NCBI GenBank assembly: GCA_016286385.1
Contig: JAEESO010000007.1
Location: forward strand, 1-64,000
Direction: 5' to 3'
Source: Bacteroidales bacterium
GTDB taxonomy: Bacteria > Bacteroidota > Bacteroidia > Bacteroidales > UBA932
Length of the DNA: 64,000 nucleotides
Shown: positions 6,770 to 15,647 of the stretch, piece after piece
Numbering within the stretch: the stretch's first letter is position 1
Layout: every line of letters begins with the position of its first letter
Position numbers and translations under genes: made by a program
Notes under the pieces: generated by a model
The model's database searches: none
Seen by the model: the letters and a program-made list of their open reading frames with translations, nothing else
What the model was told of the DNA's origin: nothing

Positions 6770-8173
6770 ATGAAAAAGTTATCCTTAATAGTTTTCTTTG
6801 CTTGTCTTGCACTTGGATGCAGTTCAAAGCCCAAGGTCAAATATGTGTTCTATTTCATTGGTGACGGCATGGGCATTAACCAGGTTATGGCTACTGAGCA
6901 GTACAACAAAGCAACAGGAAACGGTCCAGATGTAATCAATTTCACCCAGTTCCCCGTCCGGAATTTCATTACCACCGTATCCGGGAATTCGGTGGTGACA
7001 GATTCTGCGGCAGGGGGCACGGCGCTTGCCTCTGGCGTAAAGACATACAACAGCGCAGTCGGCGTGGACCTGGACGGCAATCCAGTATCCTGTATCACGG
7101 AGTGGGCCAGCGAAGCCGGTTACGGTACAGGAATCATCACAACCGTGGGAATCAATCATGCCACTCCGGCCTGTTTTATCTCTCACACCTCCGTCCGGGG
7201 GAATTACGAGGATATCTCCACCCAGTTCATGTCGGCCCCAGTGGACTTTGCAGCCGGCGCCGGTTTCATTATGAACAGGAGAACGGAACGCACTCCTGAG
7301 TATTATGAAAAAATGGCCGAAGATTCCGGAATTACCATTCTGAGGGGGCCTGAATTTGACGGCGTTGAGGATATTGACGGCCGTGTCCTGTGCCTAAGCG
7401 GCAAGCAACAGGAGAATCTTTCTTGTGCAATTGACCGTAAGGAGGGTGACACCCAGCTCTCTGATTTTGTGAAAGCGGGTATTGCATATCTTGAAAAGCA
7501 CTTTGGCAAGAAAGGCTTCTTTGTGATGATTGAGGGAGGAATGATAGACTGGGCCTGCCATGGAACGGATGCGGCAACGGCCTTCCAGGAACTTACTGAT
7601 ATGGCTTATTCCGTGGATATTGCACTGGAATTCCTTAACCGTCACCCCAAAGAAACCCTCATCGTTATCACTGCAGACCACGAGACCGGTGGCCTTATGA
7701 TAGGCTCTGGAAAATACGAGACCCACCCCGAGCGCCTTGCTTTCCAGAAAGCATCGGCTCCCGTAATTACAGATATGTTCCGTGAAGAATTCTTCCCCGA
7801 GGAAGAACCCTATGAGACCCCGTCATGGGAAGATGTTAAGGAATTTTTTGCCGATAAACTTGGCCTTTGGGACAAGGTGGACGTTTCCTCAAAGGATGAG
7901 GCTGCACTTAAGGAAGTGTACAACAAGACCTTCGGCAAGGGCGGCAACAGAAACCTTTCTTCCGAGAATCTGTACTCTGTGAACTACAAGATTGTGGATG
8001 AGGCGGTTAAATGCCTTGACCGTGCAGCCGGCTACCGTTTCAGTTACGGCTCACACTCCGGTTCTCCCGTGGGGCTATACGTCACCGGTGCAGGCCACGA
8101 GGCATTCCGTGAGGTAAGGGACAACGCTGAGATTGCCCCTCTAATTGCAAAACTTGCCGGATACCGGAAATAG
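6770..8173 (+). CDS. Alkaline phosphatase, lipoprotein
   Basis: 467 aa. A lipoprotein signal with lipobox LALGC (Cys17) places it on the periplasmic face or surface. Family motifs are GDGMG at 31-35, the phosphoserine centre DSAAGG at 78-83 (nucleophile Ser79), a metal-binding stretch GGMIDWACHG, ADHETGG, and SHSGSPV near the C-terminus with the last metal-binding His. This is the PhoA-type alkaline phosphatase superfamily hydrolysing phosphomonoesters with two zinc ions and magnesium. Length is close to E. coli PhoA. It is a single-gene unit ending at a 28-bp palindrome. No Pho-box-like site was recognised. Confidence 0.92.
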   Translation: MKKLSLIVFFACLALGCSSKPKVKYVFYFIGDGMGINQVMATEQYNKATGNGPDVINFTQFPVRNFITTVSGNSVVTDSAAGGTALASGVKTYNSAVGVDLDGNPVSCITEWASEAGYGTGIITTVGINHATPACFISHTSVRGNYEDISTQFMSAPVDFAAGAGFIMNRRTERTPEYYEKMAEDSGITILRGPEFDGVEDIDGRVLCLSGKQQENLSCAIDRKEGDTQLSDFVKAGIAYLEKHFGKKGFFVMIEGGMIDWACHGTDAATAFQELTDMAYSVDIALEFLNRHPKETLIVITADHETGGLMIGSGKYETHPERLAFQKASAPVITDMFREEFFPEEEPYETPSWEDVKEFFADKLGLWDKVDVSSKDEAALKEVYNKTFGKGGNRNLSSENLYSVNYKIVDEAVKCLDRAAGYRFSYGSHSGSPVGLYVTGAGHEAFREVRDNAEIAPLIAKLAGYRK

Positions 8174-8214
8174 CCCTGGCACGTAATTCCCTAATTTACA
8201 GTCATTTAATGAAA

Positions 8215-8242
8215 GTCGGGTGCACCTGCAGGTGCACCCGAC
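8215..8242. repeat. 28-bp perfect palindrome, copy 1 (probable bidirectional terminator/repeat)
   Basis: A loop-free palindrome running GTCGGGTGCACCTG then CAGGTGCACCCGAC, followed by TATTTATAA. A near-identical copy with the same 3' flank lies at 47363-47390. Both sit about 30-40 bp behind the stop of an exported enzyme gene. Here the converging nucleoside transporter gene ends 43 bp further on, so it could stop both transcripts. Confidence 0.75.
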
Positions 8243-8285
8243 TATTTATAAATCAGTGAGTGTTAGGTACTTACGTGACAGGGGA

Positions 8286-9566
8286 TTAAGCGGTTTGTTT
8301 CTGCGGATCTTTGAACAGGATCCAGAAGAGGATGGCAACCACAAGGGCGTAACCTGCAAAGATGTACCAGGCGTTGGGCCAGGTGGCGGGGTTCTCGAAC
8401 ACGCCCACTGAATCCACTACGGCGCCGGCAGCAAGGGTGCCGATAGTTGCGCCGAAGCCGTTGGTCATCATCATGAACAGTCCCTGTGCGCTGGAGCGGA
8501 TGTCCACTGCGGCGTTCTGCTCAACGTAGAGGGAACCGGAGATGTTGAAGAAGTCAAATGCCATACCGTACACGATGCAGCTGAGGATGAACAGCAGTAC
8601 GCCGGGCATGGCGGGATTTCCAAGGCCGAACAGGCCGAAGCGCAGCACCCAGGCGAACATTGATATGAGCATCACCTTCTTGATGCCGAACTTCTTCATG
8701 AAGAAGGGGATAAGGAGGATGCAGAGGGTCTCTGAAGCCTGTGAGATGGCTATGAGTGCGTTGGAGTTCTTGACGGCGAAGGTGTCGGCATAGGCCGGAT
8801 TGGCGGCAAAGGAACCAAGGAAGGTATTGGCATAACCGTTAGTGATCTGTAAGGAAGCGCCCAGTAGCATTGAGAATATGAAGAAGATGGCAAACTGGCC
8901 GTCCTTGAAAAGGGTGAAGGCCTTAAGGCCGAATGCCTCTGCAAAGGACTGTTTGCCACCTGCCTTGTTCACGGGGCATGACGGCATTGTGAGTGAATAG
9001 GCGCACATCACAAGCGACAGGATGCCGGAAGAGAGCAGCTGGGTGAAGGTTTCCTGCATACGGACTCCCTTAATGGAAAGGAAGTTAGTGAGGAGCATGC
9101 TGCAGATAAAGCCGATGGTTCCAAACACACGGATGGGCGGATAGTCCTTCACGGGATCCATCCCTTCACCTGCCAGGGCATTGTAAGCCACGGAATTCAC
9201 AAGGGCGATTGTGGGCATGAAGAACGCCACGCTGAGGCTGTACAGGACAAACAGGGGAGCGAACTCCACCACGCTTCCCGCCATCATGCAGTAAGCGCCC
9301 GCACCAATCATGAAGATGCCGGCAAGACCGTGGCACAGGGCCAGGACCTTCTGGGCTTCCATCTTGCGGTCTGCGAGGATACCCATGAGGGTGGGCATGA
9401 AGATGGAAACGATTCCCTGCATTGCAAAGAACCACTTGATCTGGGGACCGAGGCCGATGTTACCAAGATAACGGCCCAGGGAAGTGAGGTACGCTCCCCA
9501 AACGGCAAATTCAATGAAGTTGAGCACTGCCAGCTTCACCTGGATTGGCTTGATTTGAAATTTCAT
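8286..9566 (-). CDS. Nucleoside:H+ symporter, MFS NupG/XapB type
   Basis: 426 aa with about 12 membrane segments. The N-terminus (LNFIEFAVWGAYLTSLG) and the segment VRVFGTIGF-like IRVFGTIGFI match the NupG/XapB nucleoside permease family of the major facilitator superfamily. It would import nucleosides across the inner membrane with protons. Starts with ATG at 9566, 38 nt downstream of a TACTTTTG box that is part of a bidirectional promoter shared with tgt. Sharing a promoter with the queuosine enzyme tgt is of interest because tgt substrates are purine-related bases, but a functional link is only inference. Confidence 0.85.
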   Translation of the reverse strand: MKFQIKPIQVKLAVLNFIEFAVWGAYLTSLGRYLGNIGLGPQIKWFFAMQGIVSIFMPTLMGILADRKMEAQKVLALCHGLAGIFMIGAGAYCMMAGSVVEFAPLFVLYSLSVAFFMPTIALVNSVAYNALAGEGMDPVKDYPPIRVFGTIGFICSMLLTNFLSIKGVRMQETFTQLLSSGILSLVMCAYSLTMPSCPVNKAGGKQSFAEAFGLKAFTLFKDGQFAIFFIFSMLLGASLQITNGYANTFLGSFAANPAYADTFAVKNSNALIAISQASETLCILLIPFFMKKFGIKKVMLISMFAWVLRFGLFGLGNPAMPGVLLFILSCIVYGMAFDFFNISGSLYVEQNAAVDIRSSAQGLFMMMTNGFGATIGTLAAGAVVDSVGVFENPATWPNAWYIFAGYALVVAILFWILFKDPQKQTA

Positions 9567-9604
9567 AGATTATATTATTTGTTATTAGTCACAGGTTCAT
9601 CATA

Positions 9605-9632
9605 CAAAAGTACGAAATTTTCCGTATTTTTG
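9605..9632. promoter_or_regulatory. Bidirectional promoter module (nupG-like / tgt)
   Basis: CAAAAGTA (minus -7 box TACTTTTG) and TATTTTTG (plus -7 box) are separated by exactly 12 bp. The plus box ends 5 nt before the tgt ATG, predicting a leader of about 1-3 nt. One of five modules with this spacing in the window. Confidence 0.7.
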
Positions 9633-9637
9633 CAGAG

Positions 9638-10780
9638 ATGTTTGAATTTAAATTACAGGCTACGGACACTCAGTCGGCCGCAAGGGCCGGAGTCATTTCC
9701 ACGGACCACGGGGAAATAAGGACTCCCATCTTCATGCCGGTGGGCACGGTCGGCTCCGTGAAGGGAGTGTATCACAAGGACTTAGAGGCCGATATCAAGG
9801 CCCAGATCATCCTTGGAAACACATACCACCTTTATCTGAGGCCGGGTCTTGACACCCTCCGCAAAGCCGGCGGCCTGCATAAGTTCGAGCATTGGGACAG
9901 GCCCATCCTCACGGACAGCGGCGGTTTCCAGGTGTTCTCCCTGGCCCCCATCCGTAAGCTCACGGAAGAAGGCTGTAAGTTTTCCTCCCACATAGACGGC
10001 TCCAAGCACATATTCACCCCGGAAAACAATGTTGATACCCAGCGCATAATAGGGGCCGATATTATCATGGCCCTTGACGAGTGCTGCCCCGGAGACGCCG
10101 ATGAACGCTATGCCGCAAAATCCCTGAAACTCACTCAGGGCTGGCTGGAGCGCTTTGCAAGGCACTTTGATGAGACGGAGCCCCTCTACGGATACTCCCA
10201 GACTATGTTCCCCATCATCCAGGGCTGCGTGTATCCGGACCTAAGGAAACGCGCCGTGGAGCATGCCCTCACTCTGGATAACGCCAACCGCGGCGGCTAC
10301 GCAGTAGGCGGCCTTGCGGTAGGGGAGCCCACGGAGAAGATGTATGAGATGCTGGAGATAACCTGCCCGCTCCTTCCTGCAGGAAAACCCCGTTACCTAA
10401 TGGGCGTAGGCACCCCGGCAAACATCCTTGAAGGCATAGCGCGCGGCATAGACATGTTTGACTGCGTAATGCCCACCCGTAACGGCCGCAATGGAATGCT
10501 ATTCACATGGAACGGCATAATGAACATGCGCAATTCCAAGTGGACGGACGATTTCACCCCGCTGGACCCCTGCGGCACTTCATTTGTAGACAGTTACTAC
10601 ACCCGCGCATACATACATCACCTGTTTATTGCAAAGGAGATGTTTGCCGCCATGGTGGCCTCGGAACATAACCTTGCCTTCTATCTGGACCTTGTCACAA
10701 AGGCCCGTGAGCACATTGAGGCAGGGGATTTCACGGCCTGGAAAAACGCAGTTCTCCCTAAACTTACGCAGCGCTTATGA
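9638..10780 (+). CDS. tgt: Queuine tRNA-ribosyltransferase lacking the zinc-binding cysteines
   Basis: 380 aa. It exchanges guanine at position 34 of GUN-anticodon tRNAs for preQ1. Catalytic motifs are intact: TDSGGFQVFS with Asp93 and DMFDCVMPTRNGR with nucleophile Asp275. The C-terminal zinc site is not. Where E. coli Tgt has CxCxxC, this protein has DPCGTSFVD (around 310-318), so the three aligned cysteines are Gly, Ser and Asp; the lone Cys312 is one position off. The His ligand in EHNL and the surrounding YTRAYIHHL are kept. The fold therefore probably holds without structural zinc. The stop overlaps the lptG-like ATG by four bases, starting the operon tgt-lptG-dut-murF. Confidence 0.93.
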   Translation: MFEFKLQATDTQSAARAGVISTDHGEIRTPIFMPVGTVGSVKGVYHKDLEADIKAQIILGNTYHLYLRPGLDTLRKAGGLHKFEHWDRPILTDSGGFQVFSLAPIRKLTEEGCKFSSHIDGSKHIFTPENNVDTQRIIGADIIMALDECCPGDADERYAAKSLKLTQGWLERFARHFDETEPLYGYSQTMFPIIQGCVYPDLRKRAVEHALTLDNANRGGYAVGGLAVGEPTEKMYEMLEITCPLLPAGKPRYLMGVGTPANILEGIARGIDMFDCVMPTRNGRNGMLFTWNGIMNMRNSKWTDDFTPLDPCGTSFVDSYYTRAYIHHLFIAKEMFAAMVASEHNLAFYLDLVTKAREHIEAGDFTAWKNAVLPKLTQRL

Positions 10781-11868
10781 ACTGGGGACTGAAGAAACTG
10801 GACTGGTACATAATCAAGAAGTTCCTGGTGACATTCTTCATGGCACTGCTGCTTCTTGCCATTATAATCGTGATCTTCGACGTAAGTGAGAAGATTGAGG
10901 ATTTCGTGCGCAAGGACGCTCCCATGAAGGAAATCTTCCTGGATTACTATCTTGGATTCATCCCTTACTTCATGAACATGTATTCTCCCATGTTCGTGTT
11001 CCTCACCGTAATCTTCTTCACTTCCAAGATGACCCAGGACTCGGAGGTTGTGGCAATGCTATCAAGCGGCATCTCCTTCCACCGCCTCATTGTGCCGTAC
11101 CTTGTATCGGCCGTATTCATCATGTTCCTCTCCATGGGCCTTGGGATGTGGGTTATCCCTCACCAGGTGGGCCGTAAGGTGGATTTCGAGCAGAAGTACA
11201 TCCCCCGCATGAAGGTCAAGATCGGCCACGACATGCACTACAAGCTGGAGAACGACCACTTTGTGTATCTGGAGTCCTTCAGCGCCTATAACAACACGGC
11301 TTACAACTTTACCCTGGAGGATCTCTCAGACGGGCATCTCCGTTCAAAGATTACCGCGGAGAGCGCCCAGTTCGATACCGTTACGGGAAGGTGGAAACTC
11401 CGCAACTGGTTCATCCGGGATTACGATGAAGGCCTTGGAGACCACGTCCGCTCAGGCCGACAGCTGGACACCGTCCTAAGTCTTACCAGGGAGGATTTCT
11501 TCCTTAACAAGTACACCATCACTCGTCTTAACGAGGCAGAACTTGAGAGGCTTATCAAGACTCAGACCATGAGGGGTGACGCATCTGTATCGGCCGCCCT
11601 CATCGAGAAGAACAACCGTATGGCCATGCCGCTCTCTTCCATAATCCTCACCATCATCGCGGTGTCGCTCTGTACCAAGAAAAGGCGCGGAGGCATGGGC
11701 CTGAACCTGGCTGCAGGTACAGCCCTCGGCTTCTCCTACATCCTTTTCCAGCAGTTCAGCGAGATGTTCGTGGCAACGGATACACTTCCGCCGTCAATAG
11801 CCATATGGCTGCCAAACTACATATACGCGGTAATTGCAATAGTACTGTATATAAAAGCTCCTAAATAA
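10777..11868 (+). CDS. LptG/LptF family LPS-export permease (YjgP/YjgQ)
   Basis: 363 aa. The N-terminus LDWYIIKKFLVTFFMALLLL, three early membrane segments, a soluble periplasmic jellyroll region (about 130-260) and three C-terminal membrane segments ending IYAVIAIVLYIKAPK give the LptF/LptG layout. The family forms the inner-membrane channel of the LptBFG transporter that extracts lipopolysaccharide and passes it to LptC/LptA. Only one of the usual pair is here, so LptG versus LptF is undecided. It overlaps tgt by four bases (ATGA) and abuts dut directly. Confidence 0.88.
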   Translation: MNWGLKKLDWYIIKKFLVTFFMALLLLAIIIVIFDVSEKIEDFVRKDAPMKEIFLDYYLGFIPYFMNMYSPMFVFLTVIFFTSKMTQDSEVVAMLSSGISFHRLIVPYLVSAVFIMFLSMGLGMWVIPHQVGRKVDFEQKYIPRMKVKIGHDMHYKLENDHFVYLESFSAYNNTAYNFTLEDLSDGHLRSKITAESAQFDTVTGRWKLRNWFIRDYDEGLGDHVRSGRQLDTVLSLTREDFFLNKYTITRLNEAELERLIKTQTMRGDASVSAALIEKNNRMAMPLSSIILTIIAVSLCTKKRRGGMGLNLAAGTALGFSYILFQQFSEMFVATDTLPPSIAIWLPNYIYAVIAIVLYIKAPK

Positions 11869-12300
11869 ATGAAAGTCAGGATTGTAAATAAATCCAGCCA
11901 TCCCTGCCCGTCATATGCTACGCCGCAGAGCGCCGGGGTAGACCTGAGGGCAAATCTTGAATCTCCCGTTACAATCGGCCCTCTTGAAAGGGCACTTGTC
12001 CCAACAGGGCTTTACATTGCCCTTCCGGCTGGTTATGAGGCCCAGGTAAGGCCCCGCAGCGGCCTTGCGGCAAAGCACGGAATCACCGTCCTGAATACCC
12101 CGGGCACCATTGATGCCGATTACAGGGGAGAGATAAAGGTTATCCTCGTGAACCTTTCCAACGAGCCCTTTGAGATTGTCCCCGGGGAAAGGATAGCCCA
12201 GATGGTAATTGCCCGTCATGAGACGGCAGAATGGGAGGAAGTGGAGTCCCTTGACCCTACAGAGCGCGGCGCCGGCGGATTCGGCAGCACAGGAAGATAA
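11869..12300 (+). CDS. dut: dUTP diphosphatase (dUTPase)
   Basis: 143 aa, the usual size of trimeric dUTPases. All five motifs are visible: [30 protein letters not shown] (catalytic Asp), ERIAQMVI and the C-terminal [10 protein letters not shown] that closes over the substrate. It hydrolyses dUTP to dUMP and pyrophosphate, preventing uracil in DNA and feeding thymidylate synthesis. It starts on the base after the lptG stop and shares one base with the murF ATG, indicating translational coupling inside the operon. Confidence 0.96.
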   Translation: MKVRIVNKSSHPCPSYATPQSAGVDLRANLESPVTIGPLERALVPTGLYIALPAGYEAQVRPRSGLAAKHGITVLNTPGTIDADYRGEIKVILVNLSNEPFEIVPGERIAQMVIARHETAEWEEVESLDPTERGAGGFGSTGR

Positions 12301-13562
12301 TGAAAGACCTATACGCAATTTTCAAAGCATCGGCGGGCGTTAATACGGACACCCGTACCATAAAGGAAAACCAGCTTTTCTTTGCCCTCAAGGGGGAAAA
12401 CTTTGACGGAAACGCCTTTGCGCTCCAGGCCCTCGAGGCCGGCGCTTGCTATGCCGTGGTCAATGACTCCTTGAAGGAGAATGACCCCCGCCTCATAAAG
12501 GTCAAGGATACCCTTGAGACCCTGAAGGCCCTGGCGGCATATCACCGCAGCCAGTTGGGCATCCCAGTAATCGGCCTTACCGGTACCAACGGAAAAACCA
12601 CTACCAAGGAACTTATAAGCACGGTCCTGGCGGCAAAGTACAAGGTTGTAGCCACCGTAGGGAACCTCAACAATGAGATTGGAGTGCCGCTGTCCGTTCT
12701 TAAAATCGGCCCGGATGCGGAGATTGCCGTAATTGAGATGGGTGCAAGTCATCCCGATGACCTCAAGCCGCTTCTGGCGGTGTCCCAGCCCAGCCACGGC
12801 CTTATCACTAACGTGGGAAAGGCCCATCTGGAGGGTTTTGGAAGCTATGAGGGCGTGATGTACGCAAAAGGCCTCCTCTATGACTACCTCAAGGAAACAG
12901 ACGGCATTGTTTTCGCCAATGCCGATGACCCCGTCCTCCAGGGTATGCTCTGGGACAGGGAGATGACTTGCATCGCATATGGCCTGGACGGCGTAGAGGT
13001 ACTGCCTTCATCGGCCTCCAATCCTTTCCTCAGGATGAAATGGGAGGATGGCCGTACGCTCGAAACCCATCTTGTGGGTGCCTACAACGCCACAAATGTG
13101 CTGGCAGCCCTCAAGATCGGCTGGTTCTTCGGTGTGCATGAGGCCGATGCATTCAAGGCCGTTGAAAGCTACGTGCCGTCAAACAACCGTTCCCAGCTTG
13201 TGAGGACGGAACGCAATACCCTCATCGTGGATGCCTACAACGCCAATCCTTCGTCAATGAAGGTGGCTCTTGACAACCTCGCGCTCTGCGAAGGCCGTAA
13301 GCTGGCCCTCCTTGGAGACATGCGTGAGCTTGGGGCCGATTCCGAGAAAGAGCATAAGAAGATAGTTGACAGGCTGAAGGGTCAGGAGGCCATCCTGGTT
13401 GGTTCTGAATTCAAGAAAGCGGCTGAAGGCACGGGCATCCCGGTGTTCGATACATCGGACGCTCTGGCCGATTGGCTCCGCGCCAACCCCCTCAGCGGCT
13501 GCACCGTGCTTGTGAAGGGGTCCCGTGGAACCCGTATGGAAAAGGTTATAGACGCGCTTTAA
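12300..13562 (+). CDS. murF: UDP-N-acetylmuramoyl-tripeptide--D-alanyl-D-alanine ligase
   Basis: 420 aa. The central Mur ligase ATP-binding motif GTNGKTTTK is at 95-103, followed by EIGVPLSV and the HLEGFGS segment; the C-terminal domain has DAYNANPSSM, characteristic of MurF. It adds D-Ala-D-Ala to the UDP-MurNAc-tripeptide in the cytoplasm, the last cytoplasmic step before lipid-linked peptidoglycan precursors. It is located outside a dcw-type cluster, at the end of tgt-lptG-dut-murF, a linkage of two envelope genes with nucleotide genes. The 3' end overlaps the convergent PAP2 gene by 17 bp. Confidence 0.95.
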   Translation: MKDLYAIFKASAGVNTDTRTIKENQLFFALKGENFDGNAFALQALEAGACYAVVNDSLKENDPRLIKVKDTLETLKALAAYHRSQLGIPVIGLTGTNGKTTTKELISTVLAAKYKVVATVGNLNNEIGVPLSVLKIGPDAEIAVIEMGASHPDDLKPLLAVSQPSHGLITNVGKAHLEGFGSYEGVMYAKGLLYDYLKETDGIVFANADDPVLQGMLWDREMTCIAYGLDGVEVLPSSASNPFLRMKWEDGRTLETHLVGAYNATNVLAALKIGWFFGVHEADAFKAVESYVPSNNRSQLVRTERNTLIVDAYNANPSSMKVALDNLALCEGRKLALLGDMRELGADSEKEHKKIVDRLKGQEAILVGSEFKKAAEGTGIPVFDTSDALADWLRANPLSGCTVLVKGSRGTRMEKVIDAL

Positions 13563-14124
13563 CCACAATCAGGCGCACAAGGTAAGCCAGGATTACACCT
13601 ATACTCAGGCCAAACACCACTCCCACTAGGACATCTCCGAGGAAGTGGGCGGCCATCATTATGCGGCTGAGGCTCACAAGGGATGCCCAGATGAAAATGC
13701 CCCATGTGTACGGAGGGACGGGTTTCCCATTTAGTTTTAACCCGAGAGAACTGGCTGCGGCAAAGCCAAATACATTGGCGGCATGGCTTGAAAAGAAGCC
13801 GTAGAGGCCACCGGCCTGGCCGTAAGGAATAAGTACTCCGTTCTCCACCATCCACGTATTGAAACAGGGCCTGAGCCTTGCAACGCTGTCTTTGACAAGC
13901 CCGGAAAGCTGGTCTGTAAGTACAACGCAAAGAATAAGGGACAGGCTTACCAGAAGACCCTTTTTCCACCCCAGCTTCCAGATGATGAACCCCATTATCA
14001 GGGCATATGCCGGGAACCAGATCCTGGCATCCGAGAGCCCCATCCACAGAGGGTACAGGGCCGGGGTGTCAAGTTTGTTTATCCACAGGGTGGCAGCCTG
14101 GTCTATCTGAACGATATCAATCAT
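13546..14124 (-). CDS. PAP2 superfamily membrane phosphatase
   Basis: 192 aa with about five membrane segments. The three phosphatase signatures are present: KDSVARLRP (KX6RP), SSHAAN (variant of PSGH) and [12 protein letters not shown] (SRX5HX3D). Such proteins dephosphorylate undecaprenyl pyrophosphate, lipid A or phosphatidic acid on the outer face of the inner membrane. Its start overlaps the obgE stop by four bases (ATGA), so it is translated from the obgE transcript. Convergent overlap with murF. An undecaprenyl-PP role is plausible but not shown by sequence. Confidence 0.88.
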   Translation of the reverse strand: MIDIVQIDQAATLWINKLDTPALYPLWMGLSDARIWFPAYALIMGFIIWKLGWKKGLLVSLSLILCVVLTDQLSGLVKDSVARLRPCFNTWMVENGVLIPYGQAGGLYGFFSSHAANVFGFAAASSLGLKLNGKPVPPYTWGIFIWASLVSLSRIMMAAHFLGDVLVGVVFGLSIGVILAYLVRLIVVKARL

Positions 14125-15113
14125 TTGGTGAGCGCTTTCCAGAGTTCTTCTTTGAGTTCTTCAAGGCCAAGGTGGGCAACGGAAGAGATGAATACGTGGG
14201 GGAGGTCTGAAGGGATTTTCTTCTCAATCTTAGCCTTCTGCTTGTCATCAATAAGATCCATCTTGGTGATGGCAAGGACGCGGTCTTTCACCAGAAGCTC
14301 GGGGTTGTATTCCTCAAGTTCGTTGAGAAGGATCTTATAACCCTTCATTACGTCAGGCTCGTCTGCCGCCACCATGAATAGCAGTACAGAGTTGCGCTCT
14401 ATGTGCCTGAGGAAGCGCATTCCGATGCCTTTTCCCTCGTGGGCGCCCTCGATGATGCCGGGGATATCGGCCATCACGAATGAGCGGTCGTCGTAGTAGC
14501 GCACAATGCCCAGATTGGGCTCCAGGGTTGTGAACGCGTAGTTTGCAATTTTTGGTTTGGCCGATGTTATGACGGAAAGAAGGGTGGATTTTCCGGCGTT
14601 GGGGAAGCCCACAAGGCCTACGTCGGCAAGGACTTTCAGCTCCAGGATGAACCAGCCTTCCTGCCCGTCTTCACCGGGCTGGGCGTAGCGGGGGGTCTGG
14701 TTGGTGGCGCTCTTGAAGTGGTCGTTGCCCCAGCCGCCCTTGCCGCCCTGGCAGAGGATGTACTCCTGGCCGGGTTCGACGAGTTCCGTGATTACTTCTT
14801 CTGTTTCCGCATCCTTCACAACTACGCCCTGGGGTACTTCCAGCACGATATCGGCCCCGTTCTTGCCCCTTTTGAGGGCCTCGGCGCCGTTGCCGCCGTT
14901 GTCCGCGCGGACAACCTTGCGGTACCTAAGGTGGATGAGCGTCCAGAGCTGGGGATTCACCCTCAGGATGATGTGGCCGCCGCGGCCGCCGTCTCCGCCG
15001 TCAGGGCCGCCCTTGGGGACGTATTTTGCCCTGTGGAGGTGGGCGCTTCCGGCTCCGCCGTGCCCGCTTGCGCAGAAAATGCGCACGTAGTCTATGAAGT
15101 TCGATTCTGCCAT
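14121..15113 (-). CDS. obgE: Obg family GTPase
   Basis: 330 aa from ATG at 15113 ([12 protein letters not shown]). The open frame continues upstream, but that part overlaps the promoter and repeats. The Gly-rich Obg fold (1-160) has GGDGGRGG and KRGKNGAD. The G domain has GFPNAGKST (G1), [14 protein letters not shown] (G3) and TKMD as the G4 element in place of the usual NKxD. No OCT extension, as is usual outside Firmicutes and Actinobacteria. Role: GTPase binding the 50S ribosomal subunit, linked to ribosome assembly and stringent control. Its -7 box ends 7 nt before the ATG. Confidence 0.95.
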   Translation of the reverse strand: MAESNFIDYVRIFCASGHGGAGSAHLHRAKYVPKGGPDGGDGGRGGHIILRVNPQLWTLIHLRYRKVVRADNGGNGAEALKRGKNGADIVLEVPQGVVVKDAETEEVITELVEPGQEYILCQGGKGGWGNDHFKSATNQTPRYAQPGEDGQEGWFILELKVLADVGLVGFPNAGKSTLLSVITSAKPKIANYAFTTLEPNLGIVRYYDDRSFVMADIPGIIEGAHEGKGIGMRFLRHIERNSVLLFMVAADEPDVMKGYKILLNELEEYNPELLVKDRVLAITKMDLIDDKQKAKIEKKIPSDLPHVFISSVAHLGLEELKEELWKALTK

Positions 15114-15120
15114 AACGCTG

Positions 15121-15128
15121 CAAAGGTA
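15121..15128 (-). promoter_or_regulatory. -7 box of obgE
   Basis: Minus-strand TACCTTTG, ending 7 nt before the obgE ATG, predicting a leader of only a few nucleotides. Confidence 0.6.
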
Positions 15129-15185
15129 GTGATTCTTTTTGATTTCCAGAAGTCCCGGTGCAAAACCATGTGCTCTGCCCTTTGG

Positions 15186-15285
15186 GGTACTCAAGACGTA
15201 CACTTTCGGCATTAAACGTACGTGCTCAGTACTTTTTGGTACTCATGGCGTACACTTTTGGCATTAAATGTACGTGCTCAGTACT
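15186..15285. repeat. Two tandem 52-bp hairpin repeats upstream of obgE
   Basis: Units begin GGTACTC at 15186 and 15238 and end CAGTACT at 15233 and 15285; the 48-bp cores differ at four positions. Each unit is an imperfect inverted repeat: GTACTCAAGACGTAC can pair with GTACGTGCTCAGTAC at 12 of 15 positions. A degraded third copy may precede it (TGTGCTC at about 15170). The repeats lie 58 bp upstream of the obgE -7 box and about 115 bp before the solo LuxR gene. They could be operators, a REP-type element or a bidirectional RNA hairpin. The rest of 15286-15368 shows nothing recognisable. Confidence 0.7.
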
Positions 15286-15368
15286 GGAAGGTGGAGAAAA
15301 AGATGCTTTTTATGTGTTTTAGAGGCATTTCCACATAAACGTGTGGTGTTTTTCGGTATTATTTTGTA

Positions 15369-15376
15369 TATTTTTG
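15369..15376 (+). promoter_or_regulatory. -7 box of the solo LuxR-type gene
   Basis: TATTTTTG, 24 nt before the ATG at 15401. Confidence 0.5.
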
Positions 15377-15400
15377 TAGTGGTTTTTATGTAATCGCCTT

Positions 15401-15619
15401 ATGGAACACGACGAAGCCACTGACAAAATCTCCCTGACGGACAAGGAAGTCGCCATCCTGCAACTCATTGCCGCCGGCCAGTCTACCAACAGAATTGCCC
15501 ATTCTATGAGCCTGAAACCGTCCACCGTGATGTGGTATCGGAAGCGGCTTCATATGAAGTTCAAGGTCCACAATATGGCGGAACTTCTCTATAAGGCCAT
15601 AGAGCAGAAAATCCTATAG
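15401..15619 (+). CDS. Stand-alone LuxR/GerE-type DNA-binding protein
   Basis: 72 aa consisting almost only of a GerE helix-turn-helix (LTDKEVAILQLIAAGQSTNRIA, then STVMWYRKRLHMKFKVHN). No receiver or ligand-binding domain. Its recognition helix and following segment closely match the C-terminus of the TPR regulator at 17699 (WYRKRL.KF.VHN in both), so the two are paralogues and may share operators or heterodimerise. It stands upstream of three lipoprotein genes in the same direction. Function beyond DNA binding is unknown. Confidence 0.8.
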   Translation: MEHDEATDKISLTDKEVAILQLIAAGQSTNRIAHSMSLKPSTVMWYRKRLHMKFKVHNMAELLYKAIEQKIL

Positions 15620-15647
15620 CACGACGAAAACATCAAACATCCAAATT

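Noticed and set aside
15114..15212. N-terminal extension of ObgE
   Set aside because: Runs through the obgE -7 box and into the tandem repeats; the Obg fold begins at [12 protein letters not shown].
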